Positions 40,047-50,070 of a stretch of 64,000 nucleotides of DNA are shown piece after piece. The DNA is taken from NCBI GenBank assembly GCA_016710365.1, contig JADJVW010000063.1:62001-126000 (forward strand). The letters are read 5' to 3'. The notes below the pieces were generated by a model, which saw only the letters and a list, made by a program, of their open reading frames with translations, did not search any database and was not told where the DNA came from. Source of the stretch: Candidatus Caldilinea saccharophila. Its GTDB lineage: Bacteria; Chloroflexota; Anaerolineae; Caldilineales; Caldilineaceae. Positions within the stretch are counted from its first letter, which is position 1, and each line of letters opens with the position of its first letter. A program made the position numbers and the translations under genes.

Positions 40047-41535
40047 CTATTGAGCGTCTTCAGCAACCTCAGAGTCGCCTGCAACTACTTCAGAGTCATC
40101 GGTAACTTCCGTGGCGTCGTCAACCTCAGCCGTAGGCGACTCGGCGCCTTCCGTTTCGGTTGAAGCCAGCGTCTCGGCGCCGCTTTCCGTCGTGAAAGAG
40201 GGAGGTTCTTCCCCGCGCGCCAACGCCTGCAGCAATGCGATCGCCTTGTCCGTCAACACCTGGCTGACGATCATGTTGCGGCCGGCGCCATAGCGGAGCA
40301 CCTCTGCCAACTCTGCGGACGACTCGCTGATCTCGCCGTTTTCGTCCGCGCCGACCGTCTGCTTGATGCGCTGTTCGATATCCTCCTGCGTGGCCTCGAT
40401 GGCTTCCTGCTTGATCACCTCCGAAAGCACCAGGTTGCGTTCTGCAATTTTGATAGCGTCGGGGCGCATCTGATCGCGATATTGGTCTTCACTCTGTTTG
40501 GTCTGGCGCAGCAGCGCATTCATCCCATCCAGCCCAAATTGACGCAGGCGCTGATCCATATCCTGCATCATCGCGTCGAGCTGATCCTCGATCACAGCAG
40601 GCGGATAGTCAAGTGCGCTGGTTTCAACCAAAGCGTCGAGCACTTTGTCGAGATAACGACCCTGCGCCCGCTTGCCTTCGTCTTCCAGAAGGCTTTCGCG
40701 CACCGCTTGTTTTAGATCTTCGAGAGTCGTATAGTCGGGGCCGACAAGCTGCGCCAGGGCGTCGTCGAGCGGCGGCTTTTCGTAGCTCTGCACGCTGTTG
40801 ACCTTGACGTGGAACTGCGCCTGCCTGCCAGCATAGACGCTCTGACCCTCGGCGGGCCAACTCAGCACGAAATCTTTCTCTTCACCGGCGCGCATATCCA
40901 GCAGTTCGCGGTCTAAACCGGCAGGCTCCAGCGGGTTTTCTTCGTCAAGCGTGACATCCCAATCAGTCTCATCGAGCACGACAGTTTTCCGCCGCGTCTT
41001 CTTCACCCGCCTCAGCGACAATGACGCTGCGCACATCCGCAGAGAGCAGATCGCCATATTGACTCGGCCGGTCAACCTCACGCCAGCCCGCGTACTCGTC
41101 GCGGTGCATCTCCAGACGGCGTTCCACTTCGGCTTCGTCGACCTCGATCGGGTCTTCTTCGACGCGCATAGCGTAATAATCACCCAGCTTCACTTCAGGC
41201 TCCAAGGGCACGATCAGCTTATAGACGAGCGGTTCGAGCTGAATATCCTCCAGCGAGGATTGCGCGTACGGCTCAATCTTTTCCTGCTCGATCGCATCCC
41301 GGAAGAGTTGCTGGCCGAGATCGTCGACAAACTCCGAGTAGAGGTTGCTCAGCCCAAATTGCTGAACGACAATGTGATAGGGTGCTTTCCCCTTGCGAAA
41401 TCCAGGGATGCGATACTGGCCGGCAACCTTGGTCGCAGCCTTGCGCAGTTCCTTGTCGACCTGATCTTGAGACACTTCGATGATGACCGCCAGTTGGCGA
41501 TTTTCGCGTGGTTCAGTGCTAACGGTAAAAGCCAT
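40047..41535 (-). CDS. tig: Trigger factor, frameshifted
   Basis: Ribosome-bound chaperone with peptidyl-prolyl isomerase activity. The N-terminal ribosome-binding domain has the signature region GFRKGKAPYHIV (about residue 45). The frame is lost near 40985 (AGEEDAAEN then CRAR stop) and resumes one base later as VVLDETDWDVTL, which completes the PPIase region. A long helical C-terminal chaperone domain follows (DDALAQLVGPDYTTLEDL and onward) and an acidic Glu/Asp/Val/Thr-rich tail. One +1 correction gives about 495 aa, normal plus tail. Because this is a housekeeping gene, a base-calling error is the simplest explanation. Upstream of clpP and clpX. Confidence 0.88.
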
Positions 41536-42018
41536 AAGTTCCTCGTAATTGCCGCGGCCAAATCAATTTTTCGTTTTATGCCGTCCGCGGATTGCACGGC
41601 GGACGCCAGTTTAGTAACTGTACAATCATACCATTGCCGTTGGAATCGACCAAAGTCACCTCAAAGAAGTGGCTATTTTGCCGTCATGCGCCCGCAAGGT
41701 GGAGCATAAGATTGGACATATCCCCAGAAATTTGCCGATTTGACAAGAAATGGGAACATCCTTCACACTAATTGTAAGCTTCATTGCGAAGAGACGATCT
41801 GTCTGATTTGTTTGCCCCTTATTTTGCCCTACGGTCTCGGCTTGGCCGAACTGGTCATCAATGATGCGCGATACGCAAATGCACAATCGGCGAAAATCCC
41901 TGGGGCGCGTCTCGCGCACGACGCGCGGCGCACAGAAGTGTAGACTCGCATAGAGGCGGCGAGCGGCAACGGCCTTGCGCCACTCGCCACTCGCCCCTCG
42001 CCACTCCATCGAGGCATC
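41536..42018. other. Divergent intergenic region before the eut operon
   Basis: About 480 bases between tig (minus) and eutN (plus). It holds a GTCCGC/GCGGAC inverted pair near 41582-41605 and, just before eutN, a tandem heptamer array. No B12-riboswitch box, EutV-type terminator pair or gene is recognisable. The eut promoter must lie here, but I cannot point to it. Confidence 0.5.
41979..42006 (+). repeat. Heptanucleotide tandem repeat
   Basis: Four consecutive 7-mers: GCCACTC, GCCACTC, GCCCCTC and GCCACTC. They end 12 bases before the eutN start. The array resembles the short tandem heptamers known in cyanobacterial intergenic DNA. Confidence 0.75.
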
Positions 42019-42309
42019 ATGCAAATTGCGTTGGTAATCGGTTCGGCAGTTGCCACCATCAAGGATCCACAGTTGCACGCGCGTAAGCTGCTGCTGGTGC
42101 GCAGCGCGGACGAAGCAGGCGCGCCCTCTGGTCCGCCGCGGGTTGCGGTGGATACTGTCAGCGCCGGCGCCGGCGACCTGGTGATCGTCACCGACGGCTC
42201 GTCGGCGCGCCAGACAGAAATCACCCAACACGCACCGGTTGACCTGGTGATCGTCGGCGTGATCGATTCGTTGGAAGTCGGCGGGCGCGTGACGTATCGG
42301 AAGTCGTGA
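42019..42309 (+). CDS. eutN: EutN/CcmL-type microcompartment vertex protein
   Basis: A 96-aa pentameric shell protein that caps the vertices of bacterial microcompartments. The fold signature is clear: MQIALVIGSAVATIKDPQL, then LLLVR, VAVDTVSAGAGDLVIVTDGSSAR and VDLVIVGVID near the end. First gene of the eut operon, with GAGG before the ATG. Its TGA stop overlaps the start of eutA as TGATG, so the genes are translationally coupled. Confidence 0.92.
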   Translation: MQIALVIGSAVATIKDPQLHARKLLLVRSADEAGAPSGPPRVAVDTVSAGAGDLVIVTDGSSARQTEITQHAPVDLVIVGVIDSLEVGGRVTYRKS

Positions 42310-43749
42310 TGGCTGAGCCACGCACCATGCTTTCGGTTGGCATCGATGTCGGGACGACGACCACGCAAGTTGTCTTCTCGCGGCTGTCGTTGGCCGACGT
42401 GGCGCGGCCGGGTCAGATCCCGCGCATAACGATCACGCAACGTGAGGTGCTCTACCAAAGCCCGATCGCCTTCACGCCGCTGCTGGATCGCGACGCGGTC
42501 GATGCAGCGCGGCTACATGCATTGGTGCGCCGTGAATATGCGGCCGCCGGCGTCGAACCGAGCCAGGTAGAGACAGGCGCCGTCATCATCACCGGGGAGA
42601 CGGCCAAGAAGAAAAACGCCGATGAGATTCTCGCCGCGCTTGCCGGTCTGGCGGGCGAGTTCGTCGTCAGCGTGGCTGGCCCGCACGTGGAAAGCATGAT
42701 TGCGGGGCGCGGGGCCGGCGCTGCCCACTACTCGCAAGTGCACTTTACCACCGTCACCAACGTGGACATCGGCGGCGGCAGCGCCAACAGCGCCACCTTT
42801 CGCGGCGGCGCGCTCGTCGCCGCTGCGGCCATGAACTACGGCGGACGCAGCTTGGAAATCGAGCCGGCAAGCGGACGCGTCCGCGCGCTGGCGGCGCCGG
42901 CGCATCTCATCCTGGCCGACTGCGGCGTCCGGCTTGCGGTGGGCGACGCCGTGACCATGGATGTGCTGCGCGGTTTCGCCGGGCCGCATGGCCGACCTGA
43001 CGGTCGAGATGATCGAAGGTGCAACATCGCCGCTGGCGCAAAAACTCTATCTCACCCCGCCAACGCCAATTTCCGGGCGCGGCACAGTGCTTATGTTTTC
43101 GGGCGGCATCGGTCACTACTACTATGCACCGGCGCCGGTCGATACAGTGGCCGAGGTGGCAATTCACGGCGATGTCGGGCCGCTGCTGGCCGATGCGATC
43201 CGCAAACATCCGGCGCTGGCCGGCTACAAGGTGGTCAAACCGGTGGAGACGATGCGGGCGACCGTGTTGGGCGCCGGCACGCAAACCGTGACGCTCTCCG
43301 GCTCCACGATCTGGGCCGAGCGGGAAGTCCTGCCGCTGCGCAACACACCGGTCGTGCGGCCGGAAATGCCGGCGCAGTTGGAACGCAGCGCCATTGCCGC
43401 GGCCATCGAGCTCGCGGTGACGCGCTGGGATATCGACCGCCGCGCCGATGCGTTTGCCGTTGCGCTTGAGAGCGGGCGCACGCTGGACTATAATGCGCTT
43501 GTCCTGTTGGCGTCGGCGCTTTGCGACTTTGCGGCAACCATGCCGCCCGAGCGGCCGCTGGTCGTGATTATCGAGCGCGATTATGCCCAGGCATTGGGGC
43601 AGACGGTCAAGGCGTTGGCGCCACAGCGCCCCCTGCTCGTGATCGACCAGGTGGGGCTGTCTGAGGGCGACTACATCGACGTAGGCATGCCGATGCTCGA
43701 CGGTCGCGTCGTGCCGTTGAGCATCAAGACGCTGGTCTTCTACCGGTGA
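42309..43749 (+). CDS. eutA: Ethanolamine ammonia-lyase reactivating factor EutA, frameshifted
   Basis: Reactivates ethanolamine ammonia-lyase by ATP-driven exchange of damaged adenosylcobalamin. It has an actin/Hsp70-like ATPase fold: SVGIDVGTTTTQVVFSRL at the start (phosphate-1), TVTNVDIGGGSANSATF (phosphate-2) and LMFSGGIGHYYY (adenosine motif). One +1 shift near 42985 (DVLRGFAG then RMADLTVEMIEG) beside a GGG run must be corrected, giving about 479 aa, close to known EutA. The ATG at 42309 overlaps the eutN stop. The gene precedes eutB. Confidence 0.9.
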
Positions 43750-43774
43750 GGAATCATTCGGCAGCGAGAAAAAA

Positions 43775-43833
43775 TAGCACGCGGATGACGCGGCTCGGCG
43801 AGAATCCGCTCAATCCGCGTCATCCGCGTGCTA
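43775..43833. repeat. Intergenic inverted repeat, CGCGGAT family
   Basis: Perfect 19-base arms (TAGCACGCGGATGACGCGG and complement, 43775-43793 and 43815-43833) around a 21-base centre. It lies between eutA and eutB, has the same arms as the repeat at 6624-6706, and could form a strong hairpin in the mRNA. Confidence 0.85.
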
Positions 43834-43856
43834 TGTCATCTGCTTGAGGAACGATT

Positions 43857-45224
43857 ATGCTTCTGCGCACCAAACTGCACGGCAGAACTTATGAGTTTCC
43901 CGACATTCGCATCCTGATGGGCAAGGCCAATGAGGAGAAGTCGGGCGACCGGCTGGCGGGCGTCGCGGCGGAGACGACGGCAGAGCGCGTGGCTGCACGC
44001 TTTGTGCTGGCCGAAGTCCCGCTGTGGGTGCTGCGCGAGACGCCGGCCGCGCCCTACGACCAGGACGAGGTAACGCGCGTCATCCACGATGCGCTCAACG
44101 CACGCGTTTACAGCGAGATCAAAGATTGGACGGTCGGCCAGTTGCGCGAGTGGCTGCTGGCCGACGCAACAACGAGCGAGATGATCCGCCGCGTTGCCAA
44201 CGGCCTGACCGCCGAGATGGTTAGCGCGGTGACCAAGCTGATGTCCAACCTTGACCTGATGCTGGGCGCCAGCAAATTGCGCGTCGCAGCGCACTGCAAC
44301 AACACCATCGGTCTGCCCGGTCGCCTGTCGAGCCGTAACCAGCCCAACCATCCGACCGACTCACCCGAAGGCATCCGCGCCGAAATCTACGAGGGCCTCG
44401 CCTATGGTTCTGGCGACTCGGTGATCGGCATCAACCCGGCCGATGACGCGTACAGCTCGGTGGCGCGGCTGCTCGACATGACCTACGACGTGATCCAGAC
44501 GTGGACAATCCCGACGCAAAATTGCATCCTTTCCCATGTCACCACGCAGATGAAATGCATGGAGTCAGGTTCACCGGTCGGCCTCGTCTTCCAGTCAATC
44601 GCCGGCTCGCAGCAAGGCAACGACTCCTTTGGCATCTCCGTCGGCATGCTGGACGAAGCCTATGCCCTGGCGCGCAAGCACTGTTTCCCGACCGGTCCCA
44701 ATTACATGTACTTCGAGACCGGTCAAGGCGCTGAGCTTTCGGCCGGCGCCCATCACGGCTGGGATCAACTGACGATGGAGGCGCGCTGTTACGGTCTGGC
44801 GAAGCGCTATCAGCCCTTCCAGGTCAACACCGTGGTCGGTTTCATCGGCCCGGAATATCTCTACGATGCACGCCAGATTCAACGCGCCGGGCTGGAGGAT
44901 CATTTCATGGGCAAGTTGACCGGTCTCCCGATGGGCGTCGATGCCTGTTACACCAATCACGCCCGCGCCGACCAGAACGCCATCGAGAACCTGGCCGTGA
45001 TGCTGACCGCCGCGGGCTGCAATTATTTCATGGGCGTGCCGATGGGCGACGACTCGATGCTCTCGTACCAGTGCACGAGCTATCACGACGCGCCGGCGCT
45101 GCGTCAGCTCTTCAAACTGCGCCCCGCGCCAGAGTTCGAGTGCTGGATGGAGGAGCTGGGTTTGATGAAGAATGGCGTGTTGACGGAAAAGGCAGGCGAT
45201 CCTTCTTTCTTTTTGAGCCGGTGA
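43857..45224 (+). CDS. eutB: Ethanolamine ammonia-lyase large subunit EutB
   Basis: Adenosylcobalamin-dependent catalytic subunit that converts ethanolamine to acetaldehyde and ammonia. It is a 455-aa TIM barrel, close to the enterobacterial length, and aligns throughout by eye: LRETPAAPYDQDEVTR, NPADDAYSS, TQNCILSHVTTQ, GSPVGLVFQSIAGSQQGN, FETGQGAELSAGAHHGWDQ and GVDACYTNHARADQN are all family hallmarks that form the substrate and cobalamin pocket. Complete, with AGGAACG before the ATG. A strong hairpin repeat sits just upstream. It functions with EutC and EutA. Confidence 0.97.
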   Translation: MLLRTKLHGRTYEFPDIRILMGKANEEKSGDRLAGVAAETTAERVAARFVLAEVPLWVLRETPAAPYDQDEVTRVIHDALNARVYSEIKDWTVGQLREWLLADATTSEMIRRVANGLTAEMVSAVTKLMSNLDLMLGASKLRVAAHCNNTIGLPGRLSSRNQPNHPTDSPEGIRAEIYEGLAYGSGDSVIGINPADDAYSSVARLLDMTYDVIQTWTIPTQNCILSHVTTQMKCMESGSPVGLVFQSIAGSQQGNDSFGISVGMLDEAYALARKHCFPTGPNYMYFETGQGAELSAGAHHGWDQLTMEARCYGLAKRYQPFQVNTVVGFIGPEYLYDARQIQRAGLEDHFMGKLTGLPMGVDACYTNHARADQNAIENLAVMLTAAGCNYFMGVPMGDDSMLSYQCTSYHDAPALRQLFKLRPAPEFECWMEELGLMKNGVLTEKAGDPSFFLSR

Positions 45225-45285
45225 TGTGTGATGGCCGGAAGGGTAGAACGTGGATGGCGGCGATTTGATTTTTGTGAGAACAGCG

Positions 45286-46237
45286 ATGGACGATGCAAAG
45301 GTAGCCGCAATTGCTGCGGCGGTGGTGAAAGAATTATGGGACGCAGGCGCTATCGCCGCGCCGGAGACCACTCCTGTGTCGGCGTCGTCAGCTACGATGC
45401 ATGCCACTGCTGCGCCAGTGACGGCCGCGCCGATCACCGCTGCAACGACCCATGCGCCGCTCCTTACTATCGATCTGCCCGACCCAACCGCCGCCGAACA
45501 GCGCTATGCGCCGGGCGTCACAAATCCGGCCGACGCGCAGGGCTTGCAGGCGTTGATCGCCGCGACAACCGCGCGCATCGGCGTCGGCCGCACCGGGCCG
45601 CGCTACCGAACAGCCTCGCTGCTGCTCTTCCAGGCCGACCATGCCATCACACAGGATGCCCTCTACCGCGATGTCGACCAGAAACTGCTCGACGATCTGG
45701 AGCTTTTCAGCGTTGAGACGCGCATCACCGGCGGCAAGCAGGAGTATCTACTGCGCCCGGACCTGGGGCGGCAGCTTTGCGACGATGCCAGACGCACGAT
45801 CGGCGAACGCTGCGTTAAGAGCCCGGCCATCCAGTTGGTGGTGGGCGATGGCTTGAGTGCGGCGGCCATCGAAGCCAATCTGCGCCAGATTCTGCCGATC
45901 ATCAAGCAGGGCGTACAGGCGGCCGGGTTGAGCTTTGGAACGCCGTTTTTTGTCAAGCACGCGGGTCGGCATGATGAACGACATCGGCGAACTGCTCCGA
46001 CCGGAGGTGCTGATCCTGCTGATTGGCGAGCGGCCAGGGCTGGGCCGCGCCGACAGCATGAGCGCGTACATGGCGTTCCGTCCCAAGCCGGGCGACACCG
46101 ACGCCGACCGCGATGTCATCTGCAACATCTTCGAGGGCGGCGCCAATCCTCTGGAAGCCGGCGCTTTCGTCGTGCAGTTGGCGCAGAAGATGCGCAAACA
46201 TCAGGCATCGGGGGTAAAATTAAAGTTGGCGACGTGA
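45286..46237 (+). CDS. eutC: Ethanolamine ammonia-lyase small subunit EutC, frameshifted
   Basis: Small cobalamin-contacting subunit. The first 20 residues form an amphipathic helix (DAKVAAIAAAVVKELWDAG) of the kind that targets cargo into microcompartments, followed by a flexible Ala/Thr/Pro linker and then the conserved body (ARIGVGRTGPRYRTASLL, FQADHA, RPDLGRQL, VVGDGLSA). The frame shifts by +1 near 45962 at a CGCGGG run (FFVKHA then VGMMNDIGELL) and ends with LIGERPGLG, SMSAYMAFRP and CNIFEGGANPLEAG. Restored length is about 316 aa. An in-frame GTG at 45250 is a less likely start. Confidence 0.92.
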
Positions 46238-46246
46238 GTATCTCTT

Positions 46247-46492
46247 ATGCAGCCAGAAGACTTTGAGTTGCTCAGTGAAATCAGCGGCATCGAACCAATC
46301 AGTCGGAATCGCTCGATCCGGGAAATCGAATATCTCAATCGGCGTTTTGGCAAAGGGCGATGGCGCAAGTTGAAGGGTACGGCAACGATACAATACAAAC
46401 ACTCTGGTCGGGTTGTGCGTGCCGAGCTTCACTGGTATGAAGCGCATGGGATTGGAGCAGTAAAATGGAAAGTCAAACGCGAACTCGAATGA
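46247..46492 (+). CDS. Small hypothetical protein (81 aa) in the eut operon
   Basis: I cannot name this family. The product is basic, with an N-terminal segment EDFELLSEISGIEPISRNRS, a Lys/Arg-rich RRFGKGRWRKLKG core, strand-like TATIQYKHSGRVVRAELHWYE and an ending KWKVKRELE. It resembles small proteins that pair with a downstream antitoxin-like gene. Its TGA stop overlaps the ATG of the next gene (ATGA), so the two are coupled. Both lie between eutC and eutL, in the same direction. A toxin-like or regulatory role is inferred only. Confidence 0.6.
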   Translation: MQPEDFELLSEISGIEPISRNRSIREIEYLNRRFGKGRWRKLKGTATIQYKHSGRVVRAELHWYEAHGIGAVKWKVKRELE

Positions 46493-46848
46493 AATCAACG
46501 ACTTACCCAGATACTGACAGAACCCGCATTGTCAAATGCATTGCCGAATCTGGCGATGCCCTCACGGTTACACCTGGTCAGTACTATCGCGTCTTACCTG
46601 ACAAGGCCGAGGAACATGGCATGTTGCGCGTGATCGATAACACCGGCGAGGATTATCTTTATGCCGCCAGCTCATTCGAGAACGTTGACGATCTGAACAG
46701 GCTGCAAGCTGAGTTGCTTGTTCGACTTGACGCGCCTACCAAAGCAACTATCTTGCAAATTGCCAACCAGCGCGGTGTAAGCATGAGTGCGCTAGTGCGC
46801 GAATGGATCGAGGAAAGGGTTGACTTGCCTGCGACCGCCGCACGCTGA
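46489..46848 (+). CDS. Ribbon-helix-helix-like protein (119 aa) paired with the preceding gene
   Basis: Starts at the ATG that overlaps the previous stop. The N-terminal half looks like a small beta domain (IVKCIAESGDALTVTPGQYY, HGMLRVIDNTGEDYLYAA). The C-terminal part has the order of a ribbon-helix-helix: strand LLVRLDAPTKATIL followed by the helix-turn-helix NQRGVSMSALVREWIEERV. Such domains are typical of antitoxins and small repressors. No direct similarity to eut regulators is evident. It may autoregulate the pair or the operon. Confidence 0.65.
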   Translation: MKSTTYPDTDRTRIVKCIAESGDALTVTPGQYYRVLPDKAEEHGMLRVIDNTGEDYLYAASSFENVDDLNRLQAELLVRLDAPTKATILQIANQRGVSMSALVREWIEERVDLPATAAR

Positions 46849-46892
46849 ATGCTCTGAGCAGCACACAAGATAAGAATCATGGAGAAAGATCG

Positions 46893-47549
46893 TTGGCCAT
46901 TCTGGACCCAATTTACGCCACACCGCTGGCCATTCGCCTCATCCCCAACGTCGACCGCGACTTTGCCGAGAAGCTGGGTCTGCGGCCGGAGCAGCGCTCG
47001 ATTGGGTTGATCACGGCGGACAACGACGACGCCACCTATGTCGCCATCGACGCGTCGACCAAGATGGCCGATGTGGAGGTCGCCTATGCACGTTCGTTCT
47101 ATGCCGGCGCCAAACACGCGTCCGGTCTGCTGTCGGGCGAGATCATGGCGATCCTGGCCGGGCCGGATCCGGCCGAGGTGCGCGCCGGGCTGCACGCCGC
47201 GCTGGCTTACATGAAGCATGAGGCGATCTGGTACGCGGCCAACGCCGATGCGTCGATCGCCTTCTTCCCGCACCTGATCTCGCGCACCGGTTCGTTTCTC
47301 TCCAAAGTGTGTGGCATCTCGCTTGGCTCGCCCATCGCCTACCTGGTGGCGCCGCCGATGGAGGGGTTGGTGGCGCTCGACGCTGCGCTCAAAGCCGCGG
47401 CCGTACGCATCGCCGCGCTGACGCTGCCGCCGTCGGAGACCAATTACATGGGCGTCATGCTCACCGGCGATCAACCCGCGTGCCAGGCCGCGGTGCTGGC
47501 GTTTCAGGAAGCCGTGCTCGATGTGGCAAGCGAGCCGATCAAGTTTTGA
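46893..47549 (+). CDS. eutL: Microcompartment shell protein EutL
   Basis: Tandem-BMC trimer-forming shell protein with a gated pore. 218 aa, the normal EutL length. It aligns by eye from the start (MAILDPIYATPLAIRLIPNVD, then FAEKLGL) through the first BMC fold (SIGLITADNDDATYVAID) to the second (ISRTGSFLSKVCGISLGSPIAYLVAPPMEG and NYMGVMLTG). The start is a TTG at 46893 with GGAGAAAG upstream. The stop overlaps the eutE start as TGATG. Confidence 0.92.
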   Translation: MAILDPIYATPLAIRLIPNVDRDFAEKLGLRPEQRSIGLITADNDDATYVAIDASTKMADVEVAYARSFYAGAKHASGLLSGEIMAILAGPDPAEVRAGLHAALAYMKHEAIWYAANADASIAFFPHLISRTGSFLSKVCGISLGSPIAYLVAPPMEGLVALDAALKAAAVRIAALTLPPSETNYMGVMLTGDQPACQAAVLAFQEAVLDVASEPIKF

Positions 47550-49070
47550 TGATGGACAAAGACCTGCTTTCGATCCAACAAGCACGTGACCTGGCCGTCG
47601 CCGCGCGCGACGCACAGCGCCACTTTCTCCACGCGTCGCAGGCCGAGGTGGATCGCATCTGCGCGGCGATGGTCGAGGCAGCGGTGGCGGCGGCCGCGCG
47701 GTTGGGACGCATGGCCGTCGAGGAGACCGGCTACGGCGTGCCCGAACACAAGACACTCAAGAATCTGCTGGCCTCCCAAGCGCTGTGGGACGCGATCCGC
47801 GCCACGCCGACCGTCGGGGTGATCCGCCACGACGCGGCGCGCAAGCTCTATGACATCGCCTGGCCGATGGGTGTGGTCGCCGCGCTGACGCCGAGCACCA
47901 ATCCCACCTCCACGACCTTGTTCAAGGTGCTGATTGCGGTCAAGGCGCGCAACGGCATCGTCGTGGCGCCCCACCCGTCGGCGGTGAACTGCTGCGCCGA
48001 GACGGTGCGTGTGCTGGCCGAAGCGGGCGAGCGCGCCGGCATGCCGCGCGGGCTAATCGCCTGCATGAGCGAGGTGTCGCTGGCCGGCACGCAGGAGTTG
48101 ATGCGCCACAAATCCGTCGCACTGATCCTGGCGACGGGCGGCAGCGAGATGGTGCGTGCGGCGCACTCGGTGGGCAAGCCCGCGTACGGCGTCGGCCCCG
48201 GCAACGTGCCCGTCTATGTGGATCGCTCGGCCGACCTGCGCAAGGCCGCGCAGTACATCGTGGCGAGCAAGGCGTTCGACCACTCGGTCATCTGCGCCAC
48301 GGAGCAGGCCGTCGTCGCCGACGCACCGATTGCCGCCCGGCTTGCGGAGCTGATGCAGGCTGAGGGCGCCTATTTTGTCACGTCCGCCGAAGCCGCGGCG
48401 CTCGGCAAGCTGCTCTTCACACCCGGCCCGCTGATCAACCCGAAGACCGTCGGCAAAAGCCCGCAGCAATTGGCGCAGATGGCGGGCATCCGCGTGCCGG
48501 CGAGCGCACGCATTCTGGTGGCGCGGCTCGCCACGGTTGGCCGCGAGGAGCTGCTCTCCGCCGAGAAACTCACGACCGTGCTCGGCTGGTACGAAGCCGA
48601 CGGCTGGGAGGCGGGCTGCGACCGCTGTATCGAGCTGATCCACTACGGCGGCCGCGGCCATTCCCTGGTGATCCACGCCCAGGACGATACCGTAGTCATG
48701 CGTTTTGGGCTGGAGAAACCGGTCTTCCGCATCCTGGTCAACACGATGGGCACGCTCGGCGCGGTCGGCATGACCACCGGCGTGACGCCATCGATGACGT
48801 TGGGCCCGGGCGGGATCGGCGGCGCGATCACCGGCGACAACATCGGCGTGCAGCACCTGTTCAACGTCAAGCGCCTCGCGTACGAGACCGCGCCGCCGCC
48901 CGCGCGCGCTTGTCCCCGGCGCGACCGATGACTCGGCGCGGCTTCGCACCGGCGGCGCGATGTCGGCCAATGGTGACGGCGCAGTGCTCGCCAACCCGGG
49001 CGGCGGTGATGCGCAGATTGATGAAATCGTCCGCCGCGTGCTGGCTGAGTTGAAAGCGGCAGGGTATTGA
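47549..49070 (+). CDS. eutE: CoA-acylating acetaldehyde dehydrogenase EutE with C-terminal encapsulation helix, frameshifted
   Basis: Oxidises acetaldehyde to acetyl-CoA with NAD. The ALDH fold is intact: ALTPSTNPTSTT, LATGGSEMVRAAHS, GVGPGNVPVYVD and the catalytic cysteine in SVICATEQAVV (about Cys249). The frame runs out near 48930 in a CG-rich run. One base later it continues through a linker to QIDEIVRRVLAELKAAGY, an amphipathic helix typical of encapsulation peptides. In related EutE/PduP enzymes such a helix is usually N-terminal, so the C-terminal place is notable. Restored length is about 506 aa. Start ATGATG overlaps the eutL stop. Confidence 0.92.
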
Positions 49071-49108
49071 TAAGTTCGTTCCGAGCCAAGACAAAAGGAA
49101 GGAAAGTT

Positions 49109-49410
49109 ATGCCTGTTGACATCGCTATGATCGCTCTAGGAATGGTGGAAACCAAGGGGTTGGTGGGCGCCATCGAGGCTGCCGACGCCATGGTCAAGGC
49201 GGCCAACGTCACGCTGATCGGCAGTGAGTACATCGGCGGCGGCTTTGTGACCGTGATGGTGCGCGGGGATGTGGGCGCGGTGAAGGCCGCCACCGACGCG
49301 GGCGCGGCCGCGGCCAAGCGTGTGGGCGAACTCGTCTCCGTCCATGTGATCCCGCGCCCCATCAGGACGTCGAGATTATCCTGCCCAAGAGCACCAAGGG
49401 GCAGCGTTGA
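49109..49410 (+). CDS. eutM: Hexameric BMC shell protein (EutM/PduA-like), frameshifted near the end
   Basis: Single-BMC-domain shell protein that tiles the facets. It has the full fold signature: IALGMVETKGLVGAIEAADAM, the pore region (EYIGGGFVTVMVRGDVGAV) and the final VSVHVIPRP strand. The last 15 residues need a one-base insertion in a CCCC run near 49363, after which the frame gives HQDVEIILPKS and a stop at 49410. The length is then about 100 aa. AAGGAAGG precedes the ATG. Confidence 0.9.
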
Positions 49411-49502
49411 GGGAAGAGCATAGCCAGGGAGCTTGAACCGAGCTGCCCGGAGGCTGCGCGCCCCAAGTTGCCCCGGCGTTGCAAAGGGCTGGCGTACCGC
49501 GT

Positions 49503-50057
49503 ATGGAGCGTCCACTGTTCACCGCGGCGGACATCCGCCGGCTGGTGCGCGAGCAGAAGGCGGCGGTGCTCGTGCTGGGCGCCGGCGATCTGATCACACC
49601 CGAGGCGACCGATGTGGCGCGCGAGTTGGGCGTGCAGATCGTGCGCGCGCCGGGCCAGGGCAAGGCGTCGCCGGCTACGCTGCGCAAGCTGCCGCCGCTG
49701 CGCGGGGTGAGCCGCGCCGGCGTCTTGCTCGATGTCTTTGGCGACGACATCCCGAAGAGCGCGGAGGTGCGCCTGCGCGATGTGATCACCGCTGAAGACG
49801 GCTCGCCGCTGGCCGCGGGCTATATGGCGCTCGACGCGCAGACGCCCGCGGGCGGCGTCTTCCCGTGGACGCTGACCTACGACGAGATCGACATCGTGCT
49901 GGAAGGCGAGTTGATCATCACGCGCGACCACGAACAGGTGCGCGGCGGGCCGGGCGACGTGATCTTCATCTCAAAGGGCTCGGTGATCACCTTTGGCACG
50001 CCCAGCTACGCTCGCTTTGTCTATGTGACCTATCCCGCCAACTGGGGCGAGTTGTGA
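49503..50057 (+). CDS. eutQ: EutQ-like cupin protein
   Basis: A 184-aa protein. The C-terminal domain (about residues 90-184) is a cupin with the EutQ order: VFPWTLTYDEIDIVLEGELI, GPGDVIFISKGS and TFGTPSYARFVYVTYP. EutQ of Salmonella has acetate-kinase activity, which could make ATP from acetyl phosphate here, although no phosphotransacetylase was seen. The N-terminal domain begins with FTAADIRRLVREQK and continues ITPEATDVARELGVQIVR, and resembles that of the small protein at 51801. The start at 49503 (ATGGAGC) has only weak upstream complementarity. Confidence 0.85.
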   Translation: MERPLFTAADIRRLVREQKAAVLVLGAGDLITPEATDVARELGVQIVRAPGQGKASPATLRKLPPLRGVSRAGVLLDVFGDDIPKSAEVRLRDVITAEDGSPLAAGYMALDAQTPAGGVFPWTLTYDEIDIVLEGELIITRDHEQVRGGPGDVIFISKGSVITFGTPSYARFVYVTYPANWGEL

Positions 50058-50070
50058 ATATATGGAAAAA

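Noticed and set aside
41536..42018. Cobalamin riboswitch or EutV-type antiterminator before the eut operon
   Set aside because: I looked for a B12 box and paired terminator hairpins and found neither; only a weak inverted pair and a heptamer array are present.
45250..45286. Upstream GTG start for eutC
   Set aside because: It would add 12 residues unlike the family before the targeting helix; the ATG at 45286 gives a clean N-terminal helix.
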